A stretch of DNA of 46,832 nucleotides from an uncultured Methylococcaceae bacterium (GCA_903866825.1 CAIPPE010000267.1:1-46832); one strand, 5' to 3'; counted from the stretch's first letter, positions 15,512 through 24,979 are shown. The notes: a model not told the origin generated them from the letters alone. A program made the numbers and translations.

Positions 15512-17257
15512 ATGATTAAAACTATGATAACTACAAAAGAATTATTCAAGTATAGACCTAACCTCAGGTTATTATCAGCTTTAGTTTTTTTCCTATCAAT
15601 AATGTGGTGGTCTCAAAATACCCTGGCAGCAAATATTCAGGCATCTGTAGACCGGAATCCGGTCAGTTTTGATGAATCATTCCAGATCATCTTTACCGCC
15701 ACCGAGTCACCTGATGATGATCCGAACTTTAGTCCTTTAGAACAAAACTTCACCATACTCAGTCAAAACAATAGTACGAGTTCCTCATGGATTAATGGAA
15801 AATCAACTAAGACGATTCAATGGATAGTGAATGTGATGGCCAAAGAAACGGGCAGTATAGTTATTCCGGCCGTAAGATTTGGTAAAGATACCAGCCAGGC
15901 ATTAACTATCTTGGTTACTGATAATGCCGTAAAAAAACAGGCCAATACTGACGAAGAATTATATATTGATGTTGAAGCGACACCGCAAAGTCCTTTTATT
16001 CAATCACAGGTTTTTTACACCTTACGTCTGTTTACGCGAGTCGATATTTCTCAAGCCAGACTGAATGAGCCTGAGTTGCCTGATGCGGTTATTGAACGTT
16101 TAGGAGAGGACAATAATTATACGACTCAAGTCAAAGGCGTTAGTTATACTGTCACAGAGCGTAAGTACGCCATTTTTCCTCAAAAAAGCGGTAAGTTAAC
16201 TATTAAACCACTGGTATTAACGGCTGAAGTACTGGTTAATAATCCTGGGAGAATCAATCCCTTCTTTAACTCCCAAATGAGTAAAACAAAACGGGTTGAG
16301 TCCAAAGCAGTAACATTGGATGTGAAGCCTGTACCCGTCGCCTTTACAGGAAAACACTGGTTATCTGCTGAACAGTTAGTCATAAAAGAATCGTGGTCGG
16401 GAGACGCTCAGCAAATGAAAGTGGGAGAACCGTTGACCAGAACCCTAACGCTATTGGCAAAAGGAGCAACAGTAGGACAACTTCCTGAATTGAATACAAA
16501 CCAGACCAGTGAACAGTTAAAAATCTACCCTGATCAACCGGTATTGCAAGAACAGAAAAAACCCGATGGGCTGCTTTCAGTCAGAGAAGAGAAAACAGCA
16601 ATCATTCCTTCTAAAGCCGGTAATTACACATTACCCGCCATTGAAATACCCTGGTTCAACACTCAAACCCAAAAGTTGGAAATTGCCCGGATTTCAGCAA
16701 CAAAAATCTCTGCAACAGCTGCCGCTGGCCAAACAGAACCAGCCGCTATAACGCCATCAACAACACCCGCTCCCCAGCAAAATAATACTGTACCTGCTGT
16801 ACAGCAAAGCCCCCAACCAACCAACCAGGAAATCAGTATCTGGTTATGGGTTTCAGTGTTTTTAGCACTTGGGTGGTTAACAACCCTGATTATTTTGTTC
16901 CGCAAGCGTGCGCCTAAAAGTCAGGTCATTGAAGAAGATCCTACTGAGGTCAGCTTAAAGGAAGCTATTAAGCATTTAAAAGTGGCCTGCAAGCAAAATG
17001 ACCCACTGGCGGCTAAAAATGCCTTACTGATCTGGGGTAAGCTAAAGTTTAATAGTCATACCTTAGGCTCACTTGCAGAGTTTTGTGATGCCCGTTTAAG
17101 AGATGAAATACTACTTCTAAATCAAACACTTTATGGCAAAGCCATCGGTCAATGGCAGGGTAAAAAACTATTCCAAACCTTTACCGAATTTAAAGCCCTG
17201 GAGAAAATTACCTCCCCTACTGAAGATAAAAGCCTGGAACCGCTTTATCGCTTGTAG
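15512..17257 (+). CDS. batD: BatD-family (oxygen tolerance) protein
   Basis: A 581-residue protein with an N-terminal signal (hydrophobic core about residues 20-38, ending TLA), a long periplasmic part of BatD type (IQASVDRNPVSFDESFQIIF, YTLRLFTRVDISQARLNEPE, YAIFPQKSGKLTIKPL), a proline- and glutamine-rich linker at about 405-440, one transmembrane helix (about 445-463: WLWVSVFLALGWLTTLIILF) and a cytoplasmic tail. BatD normally belongs to a batABCD-MoxR operon that forms an inner-membrane complex with von Willebrand factor proteins. None of those genes is here, so this is an orphan. It is followed after 8 bases by trmN6, likely co-transcribed. Confidence 0.87.
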   Translation: MIKTMITTKELFKYRPNLRLLSALVFFLSIMWWSQNTLAANIQASVDRNPVSFDESFQIIFTATESPDDDPNFSPLEQNFTILSQNNSTSSSWINGKSTKTIQWIVNVMAKETGSIVIPAVRFGKDTSQALTILVTDNAVKKQANTDEELYIDVEATPQSPFIQSQVFYTLRLFTRVDISQARLNEPELPDAVIERLGEDNNYTTQVKGVSYTVTERKYAIFPQKSGKLTIKPLVLTAEVLVNNPGRINPFFNSQMSKTKRVESKAVTLDVKPVPVAFTGKHWLSAEQLVIKESWSGDAQQMKVGEPLTRTLTLLAKGATVGQLPELNTNQTSEQLKIYPDQPVLQEQKKPDGLLSVREEKTAIIPSKAGNYTLPAIEIPWFNTQTQKLEIARISATKISATAAAGQTEPAAITPSTTPAPQQNNTVPAVQQSPQPTNQEISIWLWVSVFLALGWLTTLIILFRKRAPKSQVIEEDPTEVSLKEAIKHLKVACKQNDPLAAKNALLIWGKLKFNSHTLGSLAEFCDARLRDEILLLNQTLYGKAIGQWQGKKLFQTFTEFKALEKITSPTEDKSLEPLYRL

Positions 17258-17265
17258 CACTTTTT

Positions 17266-17979
17266 ATGTCAAGCTTTCACTTTCAGCAGTTTTCGGTTGT
17301 TCAAAACCGATCTGCGATGAAAGTCTGTACAGACGCGGTTTTATTTGCAGCAATGGCACCGGTTAATCGGGGCGCCCATGTTTTAGATATTGGTGCAGGA
17401 ACAGGGGTTTTATCATTAATGGCGGCTCAATTAGGCGCTGCTCATGTCACCGCAGTTGAATTAACGCAACCAGGCCATGAAGAAGCTCAATTCAACTTCC
17501 AACAAAGCCCTTGGGCAGATCGCCTGAGGGCCGTACATCAGGATATTCAAAGCTTTGCTAATAAAAGTTCAGATCATTATGACCTTATCATTTGCAACCC
17601 ACCTTTCTTTGAAAATCACAGCAAAGCAACAGATACACTGAGGCATATTGCTCGACATAATGACCAATTGCCTTACGAAGATTTAATCAAAAGTGCCGAA
17701 CATTTATTGTCTGAACAGGGCGTGTTTTATGTTTTACTCCCTGTTCATGCCATAGAACGGTTTACTCAGCTTGCTAAAGAGGTAGGACTGCATTTAAGTC
17801 ATCGCACAGACTTTAGGGGCTACAGCCATAATAATGCCAAAGTGTCGGCGCTTAGGTACTGCCGTTCCGCCGCCATACTTTGTAAAACGTTATTAACGAT
17901 TTATGCAGCACATAACGTCTATTCTCAAGAAAGTGAACGTTACTTGTCAGCCTTTCTTTTAAGATTTTCCAAGCTGTAA
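17266..17979 (+). CDS. trmN6: tRNA1(Val) adenine-37 N6-methyltransferase
   Basis: A 237-residue class I SAM methyltransferase. Motif I is VLDIGAGTGVLSLM (about residues 39-52), the acidic ribose-binding residue is in TAVEL, and the catalytic NPPF motif lies in LIICNPPFFENH. The N-terminal block (FQQFSVVQNRSAMKVCTDAV) is diagnostic of the YfiC/TrmN6 family, which methylates N6 of A37 in tRNA-Val; the E. coli protein is 245 residues. It sits 8 bases behind batD, probably without a functional link. Confidence 0.9.
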   Translation: MSSFHFQQFSVVQNRSAMKVCTDAVLFAAMAPVNRGAHVLDIGAGTGVLSLMAAQLGAAHVTAVELTQPGHEEAQFNFQQSPWADRLRAVHQDIQSFANKSSDHYDLIICNPPFFENHSKATDTLRHIARHNDQLPYEDLIKSAEHLLSEQGVFYVLLPVHAIERFTQLAKEVGLHLSHRTDFRGYSHNNAKVSALRYCRSAAILCKTLLTIYAAHNVYSQESERYLSAFLLRFSKL

Positions 17980-18056
17980 TATCACAACTCGTTAAACTAA
18001 TATTATAAAAGTCGATGATAACAACGCGCCTAAGTGTTGCAATACCGCAGACCCAA

Positions 18057-18452
18057 TCATCTAATCACTTTATGACCACGACCACTCATGCAATTGTTAT
18101 AAGAACTTTTGTATTTATCTTCTGCACCGACACCTTTATAGGCTCCACCACCTAAACCACCTACGGTTGCACCAAGTGCCGCACCTGTACCAGGACTTCC
18201 TGCAATAGCGCCTAACAGAGCACCACCCGCCGCACCCACTAAAGCACCTGTGCCTGCACCTATTGCAGTTTCAGTTGCTGTCCCTCCAGATGCCTTACTA
18301 GCCAATTGCTTGCAATCTGCCATATCCTGATTAATTCGATAAGCATTTGGATCATTATAGGCATCAACAGTCGGAGTCCAGCCACCTTGACTGGCACAAG
18401 CTGTTAATAAAATACTAGCTATGAAAATACTTGCTGTTGTTAAATTTTTCAT
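18057..18452 (-). CDS. Glycine-zipper lipoprotein
   Basis: A protein of 131 residues from the ATG at 18452. An upstream in-frame GTG at 18461 lies within the AAAGGTG ribosome site and is unlikely as the start. The lipobox is LLTAC with the modified cysteine near residue 19. The middle is a glycine zipper (AIGAGTGALVGAAGGALLGA and later GAALGATVGG), a pattern of small outer-membrane-associated lipoproteins that pack helices in the membrane. The C-terminus has a Lys-rich CMSGRGHKVIR end. Function is unknown; it may support envelope integrity. It is monocistronic. Confidence 0.85.
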   Translation of the reverse strand: MKNLTTASIFIASILLTACASQGGWTPTVDAYNDPNAYRINQDMADCKQLASKASGGTATETAIGAGTGALVGAAGGALLGAIAGSPGTGAALGATVGGLGGGAYKGVGAEDKYKSSYNNCMSGRGHKVIR

Positions 18453-18526
18453 ATAGATCACCTTTGAAAGTTATTGTTATAGCTTATCAATTTAACATGA
18501 ATGCCTAATGAACAACCGATTTAAGA

Positions 18527-21016
18527 TTATAGTTCTCTCAGAACCCGAAGCGGGGGCTTATTAAGCACCTGCCTAACACCCATGAATCCTGCCGATCCCA
18601 CGAAAAAAGCACCGATCAACGGGATTGAAATAACTATCCCTGTATTGAACTGATATTCTATAGCCATCCATTGAGTGTATAGGATATAGGTAGTTGCTTC
18701 CGATATGATCACTGCAAACACACCAGAAATAAATCCAAGCATGCCAAACTCAAGCAACTGGGTTCTTCTTAAAAATGACCGGTTCGCACCAAATGTCCGC
18801 ATTAACGCGCCTTCATAGATGCGGTTATCCAAGGTCGCATAAACCGCTGCAAACAGTACTGTAAACCCCGCCATCAGTGCAAAATACAACAAGTAATTGA
18901 TGGCTTGGGTTAATTGCATTAACAAGGTCTTAACTTGCTTTAAAATTAAATCAACCTCTAAAATGGTGGTACTCGGATATTTCTTAACCAGACTATTAAG
19001 TAGATCTTTTTGTGTTTCCGGTAGATAAAAACTGGTGATATAAGTACTCGGATAAGCGTCTAAGGAACCCGGTGAGAAAATCATATAGAAATTTGGCTTC
19101 ATCGTATCCCAGCGTAGTTCTCGAATGCTGCTTACCGTTGCATTAACTTGTTGGCTGCCAATCGTAAAAGTTAAAAGATCGCCCAGTTTTATTTTTAAAC
19201 TATCAGCCAGCTTCTTTTCAATAGAAACCTGATCAGCTAGCTGTTCATTGCTCCACCAATTTCCAGCGACTATCTTATTTTCTTCTGGAAGTTCTTTTGT
19301 CCAGGTCAAACTTAATTCACGATGGGTTGCATTTTCACCCTGTGAATCTTTACTCACAAACTGCTGTACGGGCAGGTGGTTAATTTCAACTAAACGCCCC
19401 CTGACAACGGGATAAAATTGACTGCCTTTAATTGCGTTCTGTTGTAAATCACTTTTATACGCGGCTTGTTGCTCGGGGAAAATATTTAACGCGAAATGGT
19501 TAGGTGCATTATCGGGTAATTGCTGCTGCCAATTATCAATTAAATCAGTACGTACCGTAAAACTAAGCGTCATGGCAGCCAATGTCAAACCAAAGGCTAA
19601 GATCTGGCTAATGGTGGTACTGCTATTTCTTAATAAGCCTTGAAACGAAAAACGCCACGTTAAACTCATTGACGGGAGCCAGTTTTGAATCAACTTCAAT
19701 AAGCCATAGGTCAATAACCACAACACTAATAAAACGCCTAAACCAGCGCCTAAAATGGTTGCAGTCATTTTTATATCCATCGTATAGCGCCAAATCAACA
19801 AACCAATAACCCCAATGGACAGACTATAAACTAGCCATGCACTCGCTGGTAAGGGTTCCAGATCACGCCGTAATACACGCAAAGGCGATACCTGTTTAAG
19901 CCGTAATAAGGGCGGCATAGCAAAAGCCAGTAACACCACAATACCGATAGTAAAGCCAAAGAAAACCGCTCCAAAACCGGGGCTGACTAACTGCGGAGGC
20001 AACAACTCTTTAAGCAATTGAAATAACACTTCCTGGGCAAACCATCCCAACACACAACCTAAAGCGCTAGCTAAAGCGCCTAACACAACAAATTGACTGC
20101 TATACAACCAGAGAATTTCTTGCTGCTTACAACCTAAACAACGTAATAAAGCTGTCGCATTAAAATGCCGTTCGGTATAACGCCGAGTCGCCATAGCAAT
20201 AGCAACCCCCGAAATCAGGATAACCAGTATACTGGAAAGCCCCAAGTAGCGTTCTGCGCGCTGCAAAGCAGTGCCTAATTCAGGACGATCTTCATGAATA
20301 TCCACCAGATGCTGAGACGGGTTAAGCTGTGGCTTTAGCCATTGCTTAAAGTCCAGGACTGCTTGTGGGTCACCACTGAACTGAAAGAAATAATGCACGT
20401 GGCTACCCGGCTGAATAATATTCGTTGCCGCCAAATCAGCCTGATTAATCATCACTCTAGGCGAGAAGCTATAGAAGTTACCTTTTTTATCCGGTTCATA
20501 AGTCAGGATATGAGTAATGGTAAGCGGTTTTTCTCCGACCGTTAATGAATCTCCTATTTTTAGCTTAAGTGCAGAAAGAATGCGCTTCTCTACCCAAGCT
20601 GTGCCTTTCTCTGGGCCAGCATGTAAAATAGCCTCAGACGTATAATCCTCTGCCGTGGTCGCCTTTAATATGCCGCGTAATGGATAATGGTCACTGACTG
20701 CTTTAATACCCGCTAATAAGAGTTCATCGTGCTCAATTAATACACTTGAAAAATCCACTGTTTGGGCTTGCAATAAGCCAAACTGCGTTGCTTTATTCAG
20801 CCAATCCTCAGCAACAAGCGTTGAACAATCGATAACCAAATCAGCCGCTAGAAATTCCGCCGCTTGATTAACCATGGTTCGTTGTAATCGATCAGAAAAT
20901 AGGGCAATCGCTGTTGAACTGGTTACCGCAATGATGAGAGCCAGTATCAAGATAGTCAGTTCACCAGAGCGACTATCACGCCACAATAAACGCAAAGCTA
21001 AATTAAATCGACTCAT
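18527..21016 (-). CDS. ybbP: FtsX-like ABC permease (YbbP type)
   Basis: An 829-residue membrane protein: one N-terminal helix (about 18-38), a large periplasmic domain, three helices near residues 255-370, two more at about 395-445, a second large periplasmic domain and a closing group of three helices. This is the double FtsX/MacB arrangement of E. coli YbbP (804 residues). It starts with ATGA overlap to ybbA and is divergent from tesA, the same neighbourhood as in E. coli. YbbAP with TesA is an envelope ABC system thought to remove hydrophobic compounds from the inner membrane; the substrate is not settled. Confidence 0.9.
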   Translation of the reverse strand: MSRFNLALRLLWRDSRSGELTILILALIIAVTSSTAIALFSDRLQRTMVNQAAEFLAADLVIDCSTLVAEDWLNKATQFGLLQAQTVDFSSVLIEHDELLLAGIKAVSDHYPLRGILKATTAEDYTSEAILHAGPEKGTAWVEKRILSALKLKIGDSLTVGEKPLTITHILTYEPDKKGNFYSFSPRVMINQADLAATNIIQPGSHVHYFFQFSGDPQAVLDFKQWLKPQLNPSQHLVDIHEDRPELGTALQRAERYLGLSSILVILISGVAIAMATRRYTERHFNATALLRCLGCKQQEILWLYSSQFVVLGALASALGCVLGWFAQEVLFQLLKELLPPQLVSPGFGAVFFGFTIGIVVLLAFAMPPLLRLKQVSPLRVLRRDLEPLPASAWLVYSLSIGVIGLLIWRYTMDIKMTATILGAGLGVLLVLWLLTYGLLKLIQNWLPSMSLTWRFSFQGLLRNSSTTISQILAFGLTLAAMTLSFTVRTDLIDNWQQQLPDNAPNHFALNIFPEQQAAYKSDLQQNAIKGSQFYPVVRGRLVEINHLPVQQFVSKDSQGENATHRELSLTWTKELPEENKIVAGNWWSNEQLADQVSIEKKLADSLKIKLGDLLTFTIGSQQVNATVSSIRELRWDTMKPNFYMIFSPGSLDAYPSTYITSFYLPETQKDLLNSLVKKYPSTTILEVDLILKQVKTLLMQLTQAINYLLYFALMAGFTVLFAAVYATLDNRIYEGALMRTFGANRSFLRRTQLLEFGMLGFISGVFAVIISEATTYILYTQWMAIEYQFNTGIVISIPLIGAFFVGSAGFMGVRQVLNKPPLRVLREL

Positions 21017-21702
21017 ACGATGCGCCCTGCTTCAATTCTAATGGTACGTTGGCAGCCTGCGGCCAAAATCGGGTCATGCGTAACTAGAATCAATGTGGTT
21101 TGATTTTCGCGGTTCAACTCAAACAGTAAATTAATAATGGTCTCACCCGTTTTACTGTCTAAATTCCCAGTCGGTTCATCGGCAAATAAAATAGCGGGCT
21201 TAGTGGCAAATGCTCTCGCTAAAGCAACTCGTTGCTGCTCACCTCCCGACAGTTGTTTAGGCGTATGAGACAACCGCTGTCCTAAACCAACCCGATTTAA
21301 TAACGCCGTAGCCACTGCCTTTGCATTTTTATCACCTCTTAACTCTAATGGTAACATGACATTTTCCAGCGCAGTCAGCCCTTGTAATAATTGGAAGGAC
21401 TGAAACACAAAGCCAATCAACTCATTACGCAAGGCCGCCCGACCATCTTCATTCATTTCAGTTAGGAATTTTCCCTGAAGCTTAATAGTCCCACTACTCG
21501 GTGTATCTAATCCTGCCAACAGACTAATAAGGGTTGACTTCCCTGAACCCGACTCTCCAATAATCGCAATACTTTCACCCGAGTTGATTATCAAATCTAT
21601 CGATGACAAGATATGCAGCGTTCCTTCGGAAGTTACCACGGCTTTACCTAGATCTTCTGTTAATATAATAGCGTTTAAGGTCTTTTTAATTTGAGTTTGC
21701 AT
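21013..21702 (-). CDS. ybbA: ABC ATPase YbbA (LolD/MacB type)
   Basis: From the ATG at 21702 the protein has 229 residues, close to the 228 of E. coli YbbA; an upstream ATG at 21741 would add 13 residues and overlap tesA. Walker A is GESGSGKST (49-57), the signature is LSGGEQQRVALARAF, Walker B is ILFADEPTGNLD and the switch histidine is in LVTHD. It pairs with the FtsX-like permease. The chosen start codon lies one base from the tesA start codon on the other strand, so the promoter and ribosome site of each gene must sit inside the other. Confidence 0.92.
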   Translation of the reverse strand: MQTQIKKTLNAIILTEDLGKAVVTSEGTLHILSSIDLIINSGESIAIIGESGSGKSTLISLLAGLDTPSSGTIKLQGKFLTEMNEDGRAALRNELIGFVFQSFQLLQGLTALENVMLPLELRGDKNAKAVATALLNRVGLGQRLSHTPKQLSGGEQQRVALARAFATKPAILFADEPTGNLDSKTGETIINLLFELNRENQTTLILVTHDPILAAGCQRTIRIEAGRIV

Positions 21703-21703
21703 T

Positions 21704-22312
21704 ATGTCTAAATTTTTAATCACGGTTATATTTTTACTCATGCCCTGGTCTGTAATGGCTAAGTCCCAAACAATACTTGTGTTGGGTGATAGTATCAGCG
21801 CAGGTTATGGTATTGAGGTTACCCAAGGCTGGGTGTCTTTATTACAGAAAAAGCTTGTTGAATCCAATAGCCAATATAGTATTATAAATGCCAGTATTAG
21901 TGGAGAAACAAGTGCTGGCGGTTTATCCCGTATTGACTCGATCTTGACCTCCCATAAACCTGACATTGTTTTACTACAACTGGGCGCAAACGATGGCTTA
22001 CGAGGTCTTTCACCGGTACAAATGAAAATCAACCTTGCTGAAATTGTTCAACGTAGCCAAACATCGGGAGCTAAAGTGATTCTGTTAGGTATGAAAATTC
22101 CACCCAATTATGGTAAGCGTTATATTGATCTTTTTTACGCTGTTTACCCCGAGTTAGCCCATGAATTAAATATTCAGCTAGTCCCTTTTCTTCTCGAAGA
22201 TGTTGCACTGGATAAAAACCTTATGCAGGCTGATGGACTGCATCCCAATGCCAAAGCTCAACCCATTCTTGCCAAAAAAATAGAACCTTATCTTTTCCCT
22301 CTACTTAAATAA
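21704..22312 (+). CDS. tesA: TesA-type SGNH esterase / lysophospholipase
   Basis: A 202-residue periplasmic enzyme (E. coli TesA is 208). It has a signal peptide (hydrophobic residues 4-18, ending VMA) and the SGNH blocks: LVLGDSISAGYG with nucleophile S30, a glycine in NASISGETSAGG, the asparagine block LQLGANDG and the D177-x-x-H180 pair in DGLHPNA. TesA hydrolyses acyl-CoA esters and lysophospholipids in the periplasm. It is divergent from ybbAP and followed after 14 bases by a GlcG/HbpS-like gene, with which it is likely co-transcribed. Confidence 0.93.
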   Translation: MSKFLITVIFLLMPWSVMAKSQTILVLGDSISAGYGIEVTQGWVSLLQKKLVESNSQYSIINASISGETSAGGLSRIDSILTSHKPDIVLLQLGANDGLRGLSPVQMKINLAEIVQRSQTSGAKVILLGMKIPPNYGKRYIDLFYAVYPELAHELNIQLVPFLLEDVALDKNLMQADGLHPNAKAQPILAKKIEPYLFPLLK

Positions 22313-22326
22313 ACGAGAGTTTACTG

Positions 22327-22755
22327 ATGACCGTATTAACCTTAAAACAAGCCAATCTTATTATAAACACTGCAGTTCATATAGCACGAGAACTAAATTT
22401 AGCACCGCTGACTGTAGTGGTCCTCGATACTGCTGGTCATATTAAAGCATTGCAAAGAGAAGATGGAGCCAGCATGATAAGACAGCAAATTGCAACTGCA
22501 AAAGCTTGGGGTGCCGTTAACATGGGAGTATCGTCTCGAAGTTTAGCTGGGGTGGCCGCCCAACGTCCGGACTTTATGAATGCCCTTATTGACGTAGCCG
22601 GTGGCAAGATAATGCCGGTTCCCGGCGGCGTTCTGATTCGTGATGCTGACAATAATCTATTAGGCGCTGTCGGCATAAGTGGCGACGTATCCGATCAGGA
22701 TGAGCGTTGCGCCATTGCCGGTATTGAAGCAGTAGGCTTTTTTGCCGTTGTTTAA
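22327..22755 (+). CDS. GlcG/HbpS-family protein (DUF336)
   Basis: A 142-residue protein covering the whole family domain: LKQANLIINTAVHIARELNL, TVVVLDTAGHIKALQREDGA, PGGVLIRDADNNLLGAVGIS and a C-terminal DERCAIAGIEAV. Related proteins bind haem (HbpS) or flank glycolate oxidase genes (GlcG) and form octamers. Here the upstream gene is tesA; no haem or glycolate gene is adjacent, so a role cannot be given. No signal peptide is seen, and the typical signal sequence of HbpS is absent. Confidence 0.88.
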   Translation: MTVLTLKQANLIINTAVHIARELNLAPLTVVVLDTAGHIKALQREDGASMIRQQIATAKAWGAVNMGVSSRSLAGVAAQRPDFMNALIDVAGGKIMPVPGGVLIRDADNNLLGAVGISGDVSDQDERCAIAGIEAVGFFAVV

Positions 22756-22803
22756 TATCAGCAACTTTGCTCAATAAAGTTATTACTACTCTGTAATTAA
22801 ACA

Positions 22804-22839
22804 CTATTAAACGGTTAATCAACTTTAATCGTTTAATAG
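22804..22839. terminator. Hairpin between convergent genes (possible bidirectional terminator)
   Basis: CTATTAAACG (22804-22813) and CGTTTAATAG (22830-22839) are perfect complements and the stem can extend five more pairs, one of them G-U. It lies between the GlcG-like gene and convergent tatC. No T-run follows on either strand, so termination is likely but unproven. Confidence 0.45.
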
Positions 22840-22855
22840 CACTGACTGAAATTTT

Positions 22856-23644
22856 TTACTTTTCTATTTTCATGATCTGATTTTCTTCATCGTCCTCAAA
22901 ATCAGCACTATCTTTACTCTCGATCAATCTGGAGCATAACAAACCCACCTCAAATAACATCCACATGGGCACCGCTAATAAAGTTTGTGAAATAGCATCA
23001 GGCGGCGTTAAGAATGCCCCTATGACAAAAGCTGCCACGATCACATAAGGCCGTTTCTCGGCAAGATCTGCAGTCGAAACTATGCCAGTCCAAACCATCA
23101 CGATAGTAAATATTGGTACTTCAAAGCAAACCCCAAAGGCAAAAAACAGCGTTAAAATAAAATCCAGATACTTCGTTATATCTGTCATTATTGCAACTCC
23201 CGTTGGAGCTGCCGCCGTTAAAAACCCAAATATCAACGGAAAAACAACAAAATAAGCGAATACAACCCCTAAATAAAATAACAGGGTACTCGCAATCAGC
23301 AAGGGAAAAATCATTCTCTGTTCGCGCTTATAAAGACCCGGCGCTACAAAAGCCCAAAATTGATAGAGAATAACAGGGACAGAAATAAAAACCGCAACAA
23401 TCAATGCAAGTTTGAAAGGGGTCAAAAATGGTGAAGCCACATCAATAGCAATCATAGTGCTATTCTGTGGCATATGTTTCAATAAGGGTCCGGCTAAGAA
23501 ACTATAAATATCATTAGCGTATACCGATAGCCCTAAAAATATCACCAGCACACAGACCACCACCTTTAAGAGACGATTACGCAACTCAATCAGGTGACTA
23601 ATAAAAGGCTGAGCTGTCTCTTCAAAGTTATTTTGGTTCATCAA
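22856..23644 (-). CDS. tatC: Sec-independent (Tat) translocase subunit TatC
   Basis: A 262-residue protein with six predicted transmembrane helices. TatC landmarks are visible: the N-terminal FISHLIELRNRLLK, the periplasmic LAGPLLKHMP, the FQFW-like YQFWAFVAPGLYKRE, and a Pro-rich last loop PDAISQTLLAVPMW. TatC binds the twin-arginine signal peptides of folded substrates. Its ATG lies 17 bases inside tatB, so the two are translationally coupled. The acidic C-tail is short. It is the last gene of the his-tat run. Confidence 0.96.
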   Translation of the reverse strand: MMNQNNFEETAQPFISHLIELRNRLLKVVVCVLVIFLGLSVYANDIYSFLAGPLLKHMPQNSTMIAIDVASPFLTPFKLALIVAVFISVPVILYQFWAFVAPGLYKREQRMIFPLLIASTLLFYLGVVFAYFVVFPLIFGFLTAAAPTGVAIMTDITKYLDFILTLFFAFGVCFEVPIFTIVMVWTGIVSTADLAEKRPYVIVAAFVIGAFLTPPDAISQTLLAVPMWMLFEVGLLCSRLIESKDSADFEDDEENQIMKIEK

Positions 23645-23954
23645 CCTGACTCGTTTCTACTTTAGCATCCTCTAAGGACTCGATCAGTGAAACTTTAAGC
23701 GCATCAGTGGCTTCTGTTGTTTCATTGATGGCTGCATGCAACTCTTGCAAATCCATCTGCTCTTTTAATAATTGCCGCAATTCTTCCTGTTGAAACTCTT
23801 GATGGATTTCAGCCTTGACAGAAGCCATCATTGAACGAGACTTACCAATCCAGTAACCCACAATTCTGGCAACCTTCGGTAATCGTTCTGGCCCAATAAC
23901 AATCAAGCTGACCAGCCCAATCATCACCAATTCGGAAAATCCTATATCGAACAT
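23628..23954 (-). CDS. tatB: Tat translocase subunit TatB
   Basis: A 108-residue protein with one N-terminal membrane helix (MFDIGFSELVMIGLVSLIVI), the GPERLP hinge and an amphipathic helix that follows, all typical of TatB. It is shorter than E. coli TatB (171) in the variable C-terminal tail, which is acidic here. One base separates it from tatA and it overlaps tatC. TatB and TatC form the receptor complex for twin-arginine signals. Confidence 0.95.
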   Translation of the reverse strand: MFDIGFSELVMIGLVSLIVIGPERLPKVARIVGYWIGKSRSMMASVKAEIHQEFQQEELRQLLKEQMDLQELHAAINETTEATDALKVSLIESLEDAKVETSQVDEPK

Positions 23955-23955
23955 A

Positions 23956-24174
23956 TTAGTCTTTTTCGTTCTTTTTTGAGGTCACTTCCCCCTCAATTGT
24001 TTCTTCCTCTGTATCTACCGGATTTTTTTTGTCATCTTCACCCTCTTTAACGGCAGCCCTGAAACTTTTTATCGCTCCGCCTAAATCAGACCCGATATTG
24101 CGAAGTTTCTTGGTGCCGAATACGACTATAACAATAACCAATATAACTAATAATTCTTTAATCCCGATGCCCAT
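23956..24174 (-). CDS. tatA: Tat translocase subunit TatA
   Basis: A 72-residue protein with a membrane helix ([15 protein letters not shown]), the [17 protein letters not shown] hinge and amphipathic helix, and a charged tail. This is the TatA/E pattern; E. coli TatA has 89 residues. It oligomerises to form the passage used by folded proteins. It begins 93 bases after hisE, so the tat genes may be read from the his promoter or from one in this gap. Confidence 0.95.
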   Translation of the reverse strand: MGIGIKELLVILVIVIVVFGTKKLRNIGSDLGGAIKSFRAAVKEGEDDKKNPVDTEEETIEGEVTSKKNEKD

Positions 24175-24267
24175 TGTTTACTCCATTGATCTATTAAGAT
24201 AAATTGCAGCGAATATAACTATTAAATGTGTTTAACCGAACTGATTGTTTGCAGTGGCTTTAACTAT

Positions 24268-24591
24268 TTAGGATTTCTGGCTACGCTGTGCTTTTTCTTC
24301 TAGGCCGGATAGACCGAAGCGCCGTTGTAGCTCATTTAAAACATCTTCAGGCCCTAAGCCTTGATCGGCAAGAAGCACCATGCAATGAAACCATAAATCC
24401 GCAGTTTCATAAATAATCTGTTGTTTATCGCCGTCTTTAGCAGCAATTATAGTTTCTGCAGCTTCTTCCCCTATTTTTTTTAAAATTGTGTTGATACCCT
24501 TTGCATAAAGGCTAGCCACGTAGGATTTTTCTGCTGACTCCAGTTTACGTTGCTCAAGTATTTCCGCTAATTGTTGCAATACATTACTCAT
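24268..24591 (-). CDS. hisE: Phosphoribosyl-ATP diphosphatase
   Basis: A 107-residue all-helical MazG-like protein: the central [14 protein letters not shown] block carries the metal-binding glutamates, followed by [16 protein letters not shown]. It hydrolyses phosphoribosyl-ATP to phosphoribosyl-AMP in histidine synthesis. In E. coli HisI and HisE are one fused protein; here they are separate genes whose ends overlap by 8 bases. Confidence 0.95.
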   Translation of the reverse strand: MSNVLQQLAEILEQRKLESAEKSYVASLYAKGINTILKKIGEEAAETIIAAKDGDKQQIIYETADLWFHCMVLLADQGLGPEDVLNELQRRFGLSGLEEKAQRSQKS

Positions 24592-24979
24592 GTTTTGTGT
24601 AAATTGTGTGAGGATCTTTTAAAACAGGTTCGACTGATTGCCATTGTTGATCGGTCAGACGCCGATAAAAACAGCTTTCGCGCCCCGTATGACAGGCGAT
24701 ACCACCTTCTTGTTCTATCTTAAGGAGAATAACGTCTTCATCACAATCCAAAAATAGATCAATAACTTTTTGCCGGTGCCCAGACTCTTCGCCTTTACGC
24801 CATAAGCGATTGCGTGATCTGGACCAATAGACCGCATAACCTTCAGATACCGTCAAAGCTAAAGACTCACGGTTCATCCAGGCAAACATTAGTATTTTGC
24901 CACTCTCTGCCTGCTGGGCAATAACTGGACACAAACCGCCATCTGTCCAGCGGATTTCATCTAACCATGAAAGACTCAT
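24584..24979 (-). CDS. hisI: Phosphoribosyl-AMP cyclohydrolase
   Basis: A 131-residue protein with the HisI hallmarks: [10 protein letters not shown] near the N-terminus, [18 protein letters not shown] in the middle, the metal-binding aspartates in [11 protein letters not shown], and the two cysteine positions in [14 protein letters not shown] that bind zinc. It opens the purine ring of phosphoribosyl-AMP. Start and stop overlap hisF and hisE, consistent with one transcript. Confidence 0.96.
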   Translation of the reverse strand: MSLSWLDEIRWTDGGLCPVIAQQAESGKILMFAWMNRESLALTVSEGYAVYWSRSRNRLWRKGEESGHRQKVIDLFLDCDEDVILLKIEQEGGIACHTGRESCFYRRLTDQQWQSVEPVLKDPHTIYTKHE

